NCBI GenBank assembly: GCA_035535055.1
Contig: DATLQT010000032.1
Location: forward strand, 1 to 20,884
DNA from: UBA6019 sp035535055
GTDB lineage: Bacteria; Chloroflexota; Dormibacteria; Dormibacterales; Dormibacteraceae
Reading direction: 5' to 3'
DNA: 20,884 nucleotides
Position numbers and translations under genes: made by a program. Under the pieces are notes generated by a model. The model did not search any database, was not told where the DNA came from, and saw only the letters and a list, made by a program, of their open reading frames with translations. This document shows, piece after piece, positions 1-7,920 of this stretch; position 1 is the stretch's first letter, and every line of letters starts with the position of its first letter.

Positions 1-1
1 G

Positions 2-2485
2 TACCGCGACTTCTGCTTCGACAGCGGCTATGACTATCTGACGGTGCTGGTTCGCGACACCTCCGGCAACACGCTGCAGACGTTGGCGGGCAGCGACCAG
101 CTCTGCGGCCACCAAGAGGCTTGGACCAACCTTACCTACGACCTCTCCAGCTTTGATGGCCGGACCGTTCAGCTCTACTTTGCGGCTCACGGCGACGGCT
201 ACGATTCCCCAGACACCGACTTCTTCTTCCTCGACGACATCGGCCTCTACTCGGGCTCAAGCAATCTCGGCCTGGTCGTCAACGGGGGCTTCGAGACCGG
301 CGACCTCAGCGGGTGGACCATCGGGACCATTCCAGGCTCGGACCCGGAGTGGTCTAATCCGCCTCGCGGCTATCTGCCCCGTGCGGCGGCCGGCTTTGTG
401 ATCGACTCCAACACCCAGATCCGGCTGCTCACGCCACCTCAGCCGGCCGGCCGAGTCTACGTCAATGTGCTGAATCCGACCGTTTATGAGGTGACGGCCC
501 AGACCGGGAACACGTTCACCTATGCCTCGCCGGGCTCATTCGACCATTACATCCTGCGGATCGAGCCCAATCAGCCTGGCCCGATCCCTACGCAGACCAG
601 AATCCACGCAGCGTCGATCAACGGCATCCTGGGTCCCCTCTCACCAGGCGTCACCTACACGTCGGCGCTTACGCTGCGCGCAGTCGACGTCAATGGGAAC
701 GACCTCGGCTCCTACACGCCGCAATCGCCTGACTCCATCACGTTTTCCGGACTGCAGCAGGCGATCAGAGCAACCGGCTCGTGCGCGGGCGGGCCGATCA
801 TCGGCGGCACCCTGGGCCAGCCGTTCACCTTCAGCTCACTGCCGGTTCACCTCGACGTGATGACGTGTCGGGCCGAACTGGGCACGCTGAGCGGGACAAC
901 CGCCTCTGGGCGTCGCGTCGATAATGCGGACGGCGGCAGCACGGCAGTTCAGATCCAGACCAATCCAGGTTCGCCCAGCGGCTCCTTCACCGTCAGCGGG
1001 CCGTCGTCAGTCGGTGTGGGGCAGACCTTCACCGTAAATGTCTCGGGCTTGGCCGACCAGTTCGGGAACCCGGTCAGCACTACCGAAGCACCCGGGGTCA
1101 CCTTCAGCAACCCCGCCCCGCAGGCGGCCAACTGCAACCTGAGCGCGAACTCGGCGACCAGCTCGATCGTGGCGGGCGCGGGCACCGCGAGGGTTACCAT
1201 GGATCAAGCTGGCAGCGGGCTGTATGTCACCTTTGGAGCCGGCGTCGCATACTCCGCGTTGGCCCTCCAGGCGATAGCAGGTCCGGCACAGCAGTACACG
1301 TTCAACCCCGCATACTCGGTGGTCACGGCTGGCAACAACGCGGTCTCGGCCGTGAATGCAGCCGATGCTTATTGCAACCTCGCCACTGGCTATAACGGGA
1401 TGGGCACATTCACGTCCTCCGATCGATCCTTCACGCACCCCGGCAGTGCACACTTCAGCAGCGGCGTCTTCAGCGACAGCGCGGAGAATCTGTACACGGC
1501 TGGCCCACAGACCATCACCCTTACGGATACTAGGAACAGGTCTCTGACCAGCACCGGAAACTACACCGTGATGGCGGCGTCACCGACAGGTGCCTTCATC
1601 TTCACAGTTCCGCGCTCGGTGGCCTCGGGGAACTTCACGATGAGCATCACGGGTGCGGTCGACACCTATGGCAATCCTGCCAATGGGACGATTTCTGTTA
1701 CCCCATCTGGCGCCGCCTCGTCTTCCCCTGTAGCAAACTGCGCGCCACAGCAGACAACAGGCGTGCCTGGCTCCATGGCAATCCTCAACGGTTCGGGCTC
1801 GGCTGTTGCGACCATCACCGGGCCGGGGACGTACACGCTGACCGCGAGTGACGGCACGAATCAACCCGCATCGATCTCGGTGGTTGCCGGCGCAGTTGCC
1901 CAGTTCGCCATCCCCAACTTGCAGACCAGCTACACGTTGTCCTCCACATTGTCCTCCGCATCCATGGGTGCCCAGGTGGTACAGAACGGCGCCGCCACCT
2001 TCGAGGTCGATGCGGTGGACGCCAATTGCAACTTGAACACCACCGACAATGGCAGCTTCACGCTGGGATCGACCGACCCGCGCTACAGCACAAGTGCGAC
2101 GACGCCCAACCTGACGCCTACACCGGTCACACGCTCACTGTCTCTTACCGGCGGCAAGTTCTCCGAGCAGTCGAGCCAGAACTACCTGTGGACCAACGGT
2201 TCTTGGGTCATGAACGCCTCTGATGGAGCCCACACCGGAAGCTCCGCTCCATTGACCTTGTCGGGATCCGCATACTGCAGCGGCCGTTACCCGTCGCAGG
2301 CTGTCTCGACCTCGATACCCACTTCCTCGCCCCCGCCAGCACCTGCGGCCGCAACCCCGTCGCCGAGCTCATCCGCAACGCCGACGGCAACGCCAACTCC
2401 CGCGCCCACCGCAACTCCGTCGCCGGCTCCGACCCCGACGACCGCACCCACTCCCTCACCAACGCCGAGTCCGACACCCTCCTAA
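2..2485 (+). CDS. Secreted modular Ig-like surface protein, 5' end missing
   Basis: The reading frame is open from the window edge, so the N-terminus and any signal peptide lie outside. The visible part starts with a beta-sandwich resembling the MAM/jelly-roll domain after secreted peptidases (YDYLTVLV near nt 32, LDDIGLY near nt 230-250). A second carbohydrate-binding-like module opens with NGGFETGDLSGW (about nt 280). Two long repeats then follow, about nt 968-1580 and 1580-2270. Each starts with a Ser/Thr-rich strand and a QFGNP or TYGNP motif, and later carries an aromatic or acidic segment with DAYCNL or DANCNL. The last 60 or so residues are a Pro/Thr/Ser/Ala linker ending at TAA, with no LPxTG motif or membrane anchor. 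The DNA looks less GC-extreme than its neighbours. Likely an exported adhesin-like or substrate-binding protein; exact function unknown. It is the only gene here with a TAA stop. Confidence 0.75.
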   Translation, partial: YRDFCFDSGYDYLTVLVRDTSGNTLQTLAGSDQLCGHQEAWTNLTYDLSSFDGRTVQLYFAAHGDGYDSPDTDFFFLDDIGLYSGSSNLGLVVNGGFETGDLSGWTIGTIPGSDPEWSNPPRGYLPRAAAGFVIDSNTQIRLLTPPQPAGRVYVNVLNPTVYEVTAQTGNTFTYASPGSFDHYILRIEPNQPGPIPTQTRIHAASINGILGPLSPGVTYTSALTLRAVDVNGNDLGSYTPQSPDSITFSGLQQAIRATGSCAGGPIIGGTLGQPFTFSSLPVHLDVMTCRAELGTLSGTTASGRRVDNADGGSTAVQIQTNPGSPSGSFTVSGPSSVGVGQTFTVNVSGLADQFGNPVSTTEAPGVTFSNPAPQAANCNLSANSATSSIVAGAGTARVTMDQAGSGLYVTFGAGVAYSALALQAIAGPAQQYTFNPAYSVVTAGNNAVSAVNAADAYCNLATGYNGMGTFTSSDRSFTHPGSAHFSSGVFSDSAENLYTAGPQTITLTDTRNRSLTSTGNYTVMAASPTGAFIFTVPRSVASGNFTMSITGAVDTYGNPANGTISVTPSGAASSSPVANCAPQQTTGVPGSMAILNGSGSAVATITGPGTYTLTASDGTNQPASISVVAGAVAQFAIPNLQTSYTLSSTLSSASMGAQVVQNGAATFEVDAVDANCNLNTTDNGSFTLGSTDPRYSTSATTPNLTPTPVTRSLSLTGGKFSEQSSQNYLWTNGSWVMNASDGAHTGSSAPLTLSGSAYCSGRYPSQAVSTSIPTSSPPPAPAAATPSPSSSATPTATPTPAPTATPSPAPTPTTAPTPSPTPSPTPS

Positions 2486-2490
2486 AATCG

Positions 2491-2585
2491 AGCTCGTAAG
2501 CGGGAGCCCGGGAACGGGCTGAGAGGGCGCTCCGCGCGCCGACCGCATGAACCTGAACTGGGTAATGCCAGCGGAGGGAGAGCTT
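2491..2585 (+). promoter_or_regulatory. TPP (thiamine pyrophosphate) riboswitch, THI box
   Basis: All the conserved blocks are present in order. Hairpin P3 is AGCCCG-GGAA-CGGGCT (2505-2520). CTGAGA is at 2519-2524. An optional stem GGCGC/GCGCC spans 2526-2540. ACCG follows at 2542-2545, TGAACCTGA at 2548-2556, CTGG/CCAG (P5) at 2558-2571, and the closing GCGGAGGGA at 2571-2579. P1 can form between AAGC (2498-2501) and GCTT (2582-2585), or AGCTC (2491-2495) and GAGCT (2580-2584). The conserved GGAGGGAG (2573-2580) is also the Shine-Dalgarno sequence of the next gene, 7 nt before its ATG. The natural reading is translational OFF control: TPP-bound aptamer hides the ribosome site. No room exists for a separate terminator. 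Confidence 0.97.
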
Positions 2586-2587
2586 TC

Positions 2588-3964
2588 ATGAGCGAGATCG
2601 GTGCGCCCGTCGTCGACGCGGACCAGTTCGGCAAGGTCGAGCAGGGCGGCATCGAGCCGATCCCAGCAGCCGCCCGCCATGGCCGGCCCCGTGAGCTTGG
2701 CTTCCTCTGGGCCGGCGCCTTCCTCAACTACGCCAGCCTCTTCACCGCTAGCCTCCTCACCACCTACTACGGGCTCGGCGTCTGGGACGGCCTGGCGGCG
2801 ACCGCGCTCGGCACCGTCGCCGCCGCGCTGGTCCTTGGGCTGCTCAGTCACACGGGCCCGGCGAGCGGCGAGCCCCAGATCGTCTTCACGCGGCGCATCT
2901 TCGGGCTTCGCGGTTCATACCTGGGGGCGGCACTGACGCTCTTCCTTGCCGTCGGCTGGTTCGCGGTCGACTGCGTGATCGCCGCCCAGGCGGGCGCGCA
3001 GCTGTTCGGTGGCGGCAACCGCCTGCTGACCTTCGGGCTGGTGCTGGTCATCGCCGCCGTCAGCGTCGTGGTGGCTGTCTATGGTCACCAGACGATCAAG
3101 GTGCTCGAAACCTATGGAGCGGTCGCCTTCACGGTGCTCTCGGTCCTGCTCTTCGCCTTCCTGGCCCCGCAATTCCACTGGAGCCAGGGGCCGACCGTCG
3201 GCGGCGCCGACTACCCCGGCGCCTTCGTGCTCGGCTTCATGACCTGCTTCGCCTTGGTCGCCTCCTGGTACCCCTTCGCAAGCGACTACTCCCGCTACCT
3301 GCCAGCCGAATGCCCGAGGCGCTACGTCACCCTCTGGCCGGTCGTCGGCGTCACCCTGCCGATGCTGCTTCTCGGGCTCTTCGGCCTCCTGCTGCCGACC
3401 ATCGACGCCAAGCTGGCCGGCAGCCAGGGGTTGCTGGCGGTTATCAGCGCCCACTCCCCGGCCTGGGTCTCGATCCCCTTCTTCGTCTTCGTCGTGGTCG
3501 GCGAGATCTGGGCCAACTACCTGGACGTCTACACCGCCGGGCTGGTCACGCTGGCGATGGGAATCCGGCTCCGCCGCTGGCAGACCGCCCTCGGCTGCGG
3601 CCTGCTTGGCACCGCACTGGCGGCCTACGCCGTCCTCGTCAGCGACTTCCACCTCGCCTACGAGGACTTCCTGATCCTCACCTATCTCTGGGCTCCCGCC
3701 TGGGCTGCGGTCGTTCTGCTGAGCTTCTTCGTCTTTGAGGGGCGCGCGAGGCCGTTGGCGGCGCTGCTGGCCTGGCTGGCCGGGACCGGTGTCAGCCTGC
3801 TCTTCGTCAACTACGACAACCTCTTCAGCAACCTGGTCAGCAAGCCGAGCTTCTTCAACGACGGGCTGATCGGCGGCCTCCATGGCGCCGACCTCAGCGG
3901 CCTCGCCAGCATCGGAGTGGCCGCGCTCGTCTACCTCGTCGCGCGCCGGTTCGTGACCGCGTGA
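2588..3964 (+). CDS. cytX: NCS1-family permease, CytX-like hydroxymethylpyrimidine transporter
   Basis: A 458-residue polytopic inner-membrane protein with about 12 hydrophobic helices after a 35-residue cytoplasmic N-terminus. NCS1 signs are the SGEPQIVFTRRIFGLRG loop (about 93-109) and the SDYSRYLP motif (232-239) typical of the CodB/CytX branch. The ATG at 2588 sits 7 nt behind the riboswitch-embedded GGAGGGAG. Family knowledge: NCS1 proteins import nucleobases or related rings with cations, and members under TPP riboswitches (CytX) are predicted HMP importers. The TPP riboswitch and the following thiD make HMP or a close thiamine precursor the likely substrate here. The stop codon overlaps the thiD start (GTGA), so the two are translationally coupled. 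Cytosine is the alternative substrate, but the riboswitch argues against it. Confidence 0.88.
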   Translation: MSEIGAPVVDADQFGKVEQGGIEPIPAAARHGRPRELGFLWAGAFLNYASLFTASLLTTYYGLGVWDGLAATALGTVAAALVLGLLSHTGPASGEPQIVFTRRIFGLRGSYLGAALTLFLAVGWFAVDCVIAAQAGAQLFGGGNRLLTFGLVLVIAAVSVVVAVYGHQTIKVLETYGAVAFTVLSVLLFAFLAPQFHWSQGPTVGGADYPGAFVLGFMTCFALVASWYPFASDYSRYLPAECPRRYVTLWPVVGVTLPMLLLGLFGLLLPTIDAKLAGSQGLLAVISAHSPAWVSIPFFVFVVVGEIWANYLDVYTAGLVTLAMGIRLRRWQTALGCGLLGTALAAYAVLVSDFHLAYEDFLILTYLWAPAWAAVVLLSFFVFEGRARPLAALLAWLAGTGVSLLFVNYDNLFSNLVSKPSFFNDGLIGGLHGADLSGLASIGVAALVYLVARRFVTA

Positions 3965-4752
3965 ATCTGCCCGTCGCCCTCACCATCGCCGGTTCCGACT
4001 CCGGCGGCGGCGCGGGCATCCAGGCCGACCTCAAGACGTTCGCAGCGCTCGGCGTTCACGGGACCTCGGCGGTGACGGCGATCACCGCCCAGAACACGGT
4101 CACGGTCACCGCGATCGAGGAGCTTTCGGTGGAGCTGATCCGGGCCCAGGTCGACGCGGTCGTCGAGGACATCGGCGTCCAGGCGGCGAAGACGGGGATG
4201 CTCTCCAGCGCGCAGATCATCGAGGCGGTGGCGCTCGCCCTCCGCGAGCACGGGATCGACCGGCTGGTGGTGGACCCGGTCATGGTCGCCAAGGGCGGCG
4301 CCCGGCTCCTTCGCAAGGATGCGATTGACGCCCTCCGCTCGGTCCTGCTCCCGCTGGCAATGGTGATCACTCCCAACCTGCCGGAGGCAGAGGCGCTGCT
4401 CGGAGAGCGCGTGGCCACGCTGCCGGAGCGGCGCCAGGCAGCCCGTGCCCTGCTCCGGCTCGGACCCCGGGCGGTGGTACTGAAGGGCGGTCACGCCGAC
4501 GGCGACGCGCTGGACATCTTCTGGGATGGCGAGACCTGGGAGGAGCTTTCGGCGGAGCGATTCCCGACTCCGAACACCCACGGCAGCGGCTGCGTCTTCT
4601 CGGCGGCGATCGCCGCCGGCCTGGCCTGGGACATGGCCCCCCTGGAGGCCGTCCGCGAAGCCAAGGAGTTCATCACCGGGGCCATCCGGCACTCGCTCGA
4701 GCTCGGCCGAGGCCACGGGCCCGTCAACCCCCTCTATAGGCTGGGGGAATGA
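3961..4752 (+). CDS. thiD: Hydroxymethylpyrimidine/phosphomethylpyrimidine kinase
   Basis: 263 residues, usual length for ThiD. It phosphorylates HMP and then HMP-P with ATP to give HMP-PP, the pyrimidine half of thiamine. Visible ribokinase-fold motifs: LTIAGSDSGGGAGIQADLKT (8-26, with Asp23), AQNT with Gln44 expected at the HMP-binding site, the DPVM loop (105-108), and the C-terminal anion-hole motif HGSGCVFSAAI with catalytic Cys211 (HGTGC in most homologues). The start is GTG at 3961, inside a GTGA overlap with cytX; there is no separate Shine-Dalgarno sequence, which fits coupling. The stop overlaps the next ATG (ATGA). With the transporter upstream, the pair forms a salvage route; no ThiE, ThiC or ThiM gene is visible in the window. 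Confidence 0.95.
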   Translation: MNLPVALTIAGSDSGGGAGIQADLKTFAALGVHGTSAVTAITAQNTVTVTAIEELSVELIRAQVDAVVEDIGVQAAKTGMLSSAQIIEAVALALREHGIDRLVVDPVMVAKGGARLLRKDAIDALRSVLLPLAMVITPNLPEAEALLGERVATLPERRQAARALLRLGPRAVVLKGGHADGDALDIFWDGETWEELSAERFPTPNTHGSGCVFSAAIAAGLAWDMAPLEAVREAKEFITGAIRHSLELGRGHGPVNPLYRLGE

Positions 4753-6422
4753 GCGCCTTCCGTTTCTCACCCCGGCCCAACCGGGCGGCGGAGATCGAGT
4801 GGCACGAGTGGGGCCAGACGGCCTTCGAGGACGCGCGGCGGCTCGACCGGCCGATCCTGCTCGCGATCTCAGCCGTCTGGTGCCACTGGTGCCACGTGAT
4901 GGACGAGACGACCTACTCGGAGCCGGCGGTGATCGCCGCCATCAACGAGGCGTACGTGCCGGTCCGGGTCGACAACGACATCCGGCCGGACGTCAACAAC
5001 CGCTACAACATGGGCGGCTGGCCGACCACCGCGTTCCTGACGCCCGAGGGTGACATCCTGACCGGCGCCACCTACCTGCCGCCGGAGGCGATGCTGGCCG
5101 CGCTGCAGCGGGTCCAGTCCTTCTACCGCGGCAATCGGCCGGAGATCAGAACCCAGGTCCTGGAGGCCCGCCGAAAGGCCGCGACCATCATCGCCTCCAG
5201 CGCCGGCACCCTCGACCCCGGGCTGGTGGACGCGGTCCTGGCCGCGGTCGTCAACTCCTACGACAAGACCTACGGCGGCTTCGGCGGCTCGCCGAAGTTC
5301 CCGCAGACGGACGCACTGGCCTTGCTGGCTGAGCAGTCACTCCGGCGCTCCGAGCCGGAGCTGCTTGAGATGGCTCGCTTCACCCTCCGCCAGATGTCCG
5401 GCGGAGGCACCTACGACCACGTCGAGGGAGGCTTCTTCCGCTACTCGACAACCCAGGACTGGACCGTTCCGCACTTCGAGAAGATGCTGGAGGACCACGC
5501 GGGCCTCGTCTCCGCGCTCGCGCTTGCCGGCGAGGGCGAGATCCTCGACTCGGCCACCGCCTATCTCGACCGGGTGCTGCGCGAGCCGGCCACCGGCCTG
5601 TACGCCGGGAGCCAGGATGCCGACCACGAGTACTACGGGGCGGACGCCGCGGGCCGTTCGAGCCGCACCGCGCCCTTCGTCGACCGGCGCGCGTACTCGA
5701 ACTGGAACTGCATGCTCGCGGTCGCCTACCTCGAGGCCGACGCCCGGCTCGGGCGGCCGGCGCTCCGTGACCGGGCATCGACGCTGCTCGAATCCGTCTT
5801 CGGCGCCTCCTACAGCGCTTGGGGAGGGATGCTCCACGCCGAGGGTGTCGGGGGCCAGCTCACAGACCAGGCCTGGGCCTTGCTGGCGGCGGTCCGGGCC
5901 TTTTCGGCCGGGCTCGGTTCGCGCTGGCTAGAGATTGCGGACGAGCTCGCCGCGCACCTCGAGTCGGGCTATGGCGACCCCGAGCTGGGCGGCTACTTCG
6001 ACCGCTCCGCCCATGGCGAGCTGGGCAGGCTCGGCGACCGTCTCAAGCCGATCGGCGAGAACTCGGTGATCGCGGTTGCGCTTTTCGAGCTCGACCAGCT
6101 GGCGGGCAGCGGCCACGCCGAGCGCGGGCGGCGCGCTCTCGAATCGGTCGCGCAGCTACCCCACCGCTACGGCCTAATGGCCGCCGGCTGGGCGCGAGCC
6201 TACGACCGCTACCTCGCCGAGCCGGTGAAGGTGACCACCTCCAACGCGGCCCTGGCGCGGGCTGCCCTGGAGGCGAATCCCTACGTGGTGCTGGAGCCGG
6301 GCGCGCCCGACAACGCGGTCGTCTGCCTGCGCACCCTCTGCCTGGCTCCGGTCCGCGACGAGGCGGACCTGCGATCGGCGCTTGCCGATCAGCCCCAGGT
6401 GAGGACCATCAACCTGCCGTAG
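4749..6422 (+). CDS. DUF255 / YyaL-Spata20-like thioredoxin-fold protein
   Basis: 557 residues. The N-terminal thioredoxin-like domain has the family signature WCHWCHVM (CxxC at Cys45 and Cys48), followed by VDNDIRPDVNNRY and GGWPTTAFLTPEG. The rest is an (alpha/alpha)6-barrel-like region with GGFGGSPKFPQ, GGGTYDHVEGGFFRYS and HFEKMLEDHAGL. The end (VVCLRTLCLAP) matches the normal family C-terminus, so the gene looks complete although many homologues are about 680 residues. The opening is divergent: the usual NPVDWxPW is replaced by IEWHEWGQ. Biochemical function of the family is not settled. The ATG overlaps the thiD stop (ATGA), so it belongs to the TPP-controlled operon. Ends with TAG. Confidence 0.9.
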   Translation: MSAFRFSPRPNRAAEIEWHEWGQTAFEDARRLDRPILLAISAVWCHWCHVMDETTYSEPAVIAAINEAYVPVRVDNDIRPDVNNRYNMGGWPTTAFLTPEGDILTGATYLPPEAMLAALQRVQSFYRGNRPEIRTQVLEARRKAATIIASSAGTLDPGLVDAVLAAVVNSYDKTYGGFGGSPKFPQTDALALLAEQSLRRSEPELLEMARFTLRQMSGGGTYDHVEGGFFRYSTTQDWTVPHFEKMLEDHAGLVSALALAGEGEILDSATAYLDRVLREPATGLYAGSQDADHEYYGADAAGRSSRTAPFVDRRAYSNWNCMLAVAYLEADARLGRPALRDRASTLLESVFGASYSAWGGMLHAEGVGGQLTDQAWALLAAVRAFSAGLGSRWLEIADELAAHLESGYGDPELGGYFDRSAHGELGRLGDRLKPIGENSVIAVALFELDQLAGSGHAERGRRALESVAQLPHRYGLMAAGWARAYDRYLAEPVKVTTSNAALARAALEANPYVVLEPGAPDNAVVCLRTLCLAPVRDEADLRSALADQPQVRTINLP

Positions 6423-6456
6423 TTCCGCCGCTGCGGGCCGCAACGGAGGCGTCCGG

Positions 6457-7920
6457 CTAGAAGTCCAGCGCCACCGTCACCGATTTGCGGTGTGTGAAGT
6501 CGTCCAGCGCGCCTTCGAGGGAGAACTCCCGTCCGATCCCGCTCTGCTTCACGCCCCCGTAGGACATCCCCGGCAGCTGGCCGAAGCCCCGATTCACCTG
6601 CACCCAGCCGGACTCGATCGCGTGAGCGGTCCGGAGCGCGCGGGAGATGTCGCGGCACCAGACGAAGGCGGCCAGCCCGTAGTGGCTGTCGTTCGCCATC
6701 CGGATGACCTCTTCCTCATCCTTCCAGGGAATCGCGACCAGGACTGGCCCGAAGATCTCCTCGCGGGCGATCCGCCAGCCGTTGTCCGCCTGGTCGAAGA
6801 CGGTCGGCTGGACGTAATAACCCTCCGCCAGCGGGCCGTCCTTCGGAGGCAGCCCGCCGATCACGGTGTGGGCCCCGTTTGCGAGCCCGTCCTCGATGTA
6901 CGAGCAGACGCGGTCGAACTGCTTGCGGTTGATGATGGCGCCCATGTCGGTCGCCTCATCGAGGGGGTCACCGACCCTCATCGCCGCCAGCCTTGCGGTG
7001 AGCCGCGCCATGAAGGAGTCGTAGATCGACTCGTGCAGGAAGAGCCGGGAGCCGGCCGTGCAGGACTGGCCCTGGCGGGTGAACCGCATCCCGCTGATGA
7101 CGCCCTCGGCGACCTTGTCATTGTCCGAATCGGGAAAGACGACGGCGGGGGACTTGCCGCCCAGTTCCAGCGAGACGGGGACGATCCGGTCCGCCGCCCG
7201 CCGCATAACCTCCTTCCCAACCTCGGTCGAGCCGGTGAAGGAGAGCTTGCCGACCAGGGGGTGGGCCGCCAGTGCCGCGCCCGCCTCGACGCCGTAGCCG
7301 GTCACCACGTTGAGCACGCCCGGCGGCAGGTAGCGGTTGCAGACCTCGGCGATCCGGAGCACTCCCAGCGGCGCGTCCTCCGCGGCCTTCAGCACCAGCG
7401 TGTTGCCGGTCACCAGCGCCATCGCGATCTTGAGAGAGCCGAGCAGGATCGGCGAGTTCCAGGGGATGATGCCGCCGACCACGCCGATCGGCTCGCGCAG
7501 GTTGTAGTTGAGGATCGACTCACCGAGGGGGATCGTCTCGCCCTTCAGCTCTGAGGCCAGGCCGCCGAAGTAGCGGAAGACGTCGGCGCTGCTGTTGGCC
7601 TCCGGCCGCGACTGGGTGCGGATCGCGTTGCCGGTCTCGGCCGCGACCAGCCGGCCGAGGCCCTCGACGTCGCCCTGGAGGTCCTCGGCGATGCGCGAGA
7701 GGAGCCTCCCGCGCTCCCGGGGCAGCGTCCTCTTCCAGGCCGGGAAGGCGGCGGCCGCGGCCCTGACGGCTCGGTCCACCTCGGCGTCGCCGCCCCGCGG
7801 CACCTCGCCGATCGCCCGCCGGTTGCCGGGGCTCTCCACCTCTATCGTCCGCCCGTCGGCGGCATCCGCCCACTCGCCGCCGATCAGCATCTTCCCTACC
7901 GTCCGCTCGACCTCGATCAC
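6457..7920 (-). CDS. NAD(P)-dependent aldehyde dehydrogenase
   Basis: 487 residues, usual length for the ALDH superfamily; oxidises an aldehyde to a carboxylate in the cytoplasm. Key residues are visible: PWN with Asn155 (oxyanion), Lys178 in LVLKAAE (cofactor), FTGSTEVG (228-235), general base Glu252 in LELGGKSP, and nucleophile Cys287 in GQSCTAGSR. The start chosen is GTG at 7920, which lies in a GTGA overlap with the stop of the upstream dehydrogenase and has GGAGG 7 nt before it. The open frame continues far upstream but only as the shadow of the neighbouring gene. It resembles betaine/aminobutyraldehyde-type ALDHs rather than CoA-acylating MmsA, so the substrate is not known. Stop is TAG. 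Confidence 0.9.
   Translation of the reverse strand: MIEVERTVGKMLIGGEWADAADGRTIEVESPGNRRAIGEVPRGGDAEVDRAVRAAAAAFPAWKRTLPRERGRLLSRIAEDLQGDVEGLGRLVAAETGNAIRTQSRPEANSSADVFRYFGGLASELKGETIPLGESILNYNLREPIGVVGGIIPWNSPILLGSLKIAMALVTGNTLVLKAAEDAPLGVLRIAEVCNRYLPPGVLNVVTGYGVEAGAALAAHPLVGKLSFTGSTEVGKEVMRRAADRIVPVSLELGGKSPAVVFPDSDNDKVAEGVISGMRFTRQGQSCTAGSRLFLHESIYDSFMARLTARLAAMRVGDPLDEATDMGAIINRKQFDRVCSYIEDGLANGAHTVIGGLPPKDGPLAEGYYVQPTVFDQADNGWRIAREEIFGPVLVAIPWKDEEEVIRMANDSHYGLAAFVWCRDISRALRTAHAIESGWVQVNRGFGQLPGMSYGGVKQSGIGREFSLEGALDDFTHRKSVTVALDF

Noticed and set aside
2915..3883. A 322-codon minus-strand frame opposite cytX
   Set aside because: Acidic, Gln- and Glu-rich antisense of membrane helices; not a plausible protein. 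Similar shadows opposite the ALDH, tdh and kelch genes were dismissed for the same reason.
4749..6422. DUF255 gene as a truncated pseudogene
   Set aside because: It is shorter than many homologues, but the CxxC site, barrel motifs and the normal C-terminal motif are all present in one frame.
6423..6456. Hairpin terminator between DUF255 and the aldehyde dehydrogenase
   Set aside because: TGCGGGCCGCA is palindromic but leaves no proper loop, and no T run follows on either strand.
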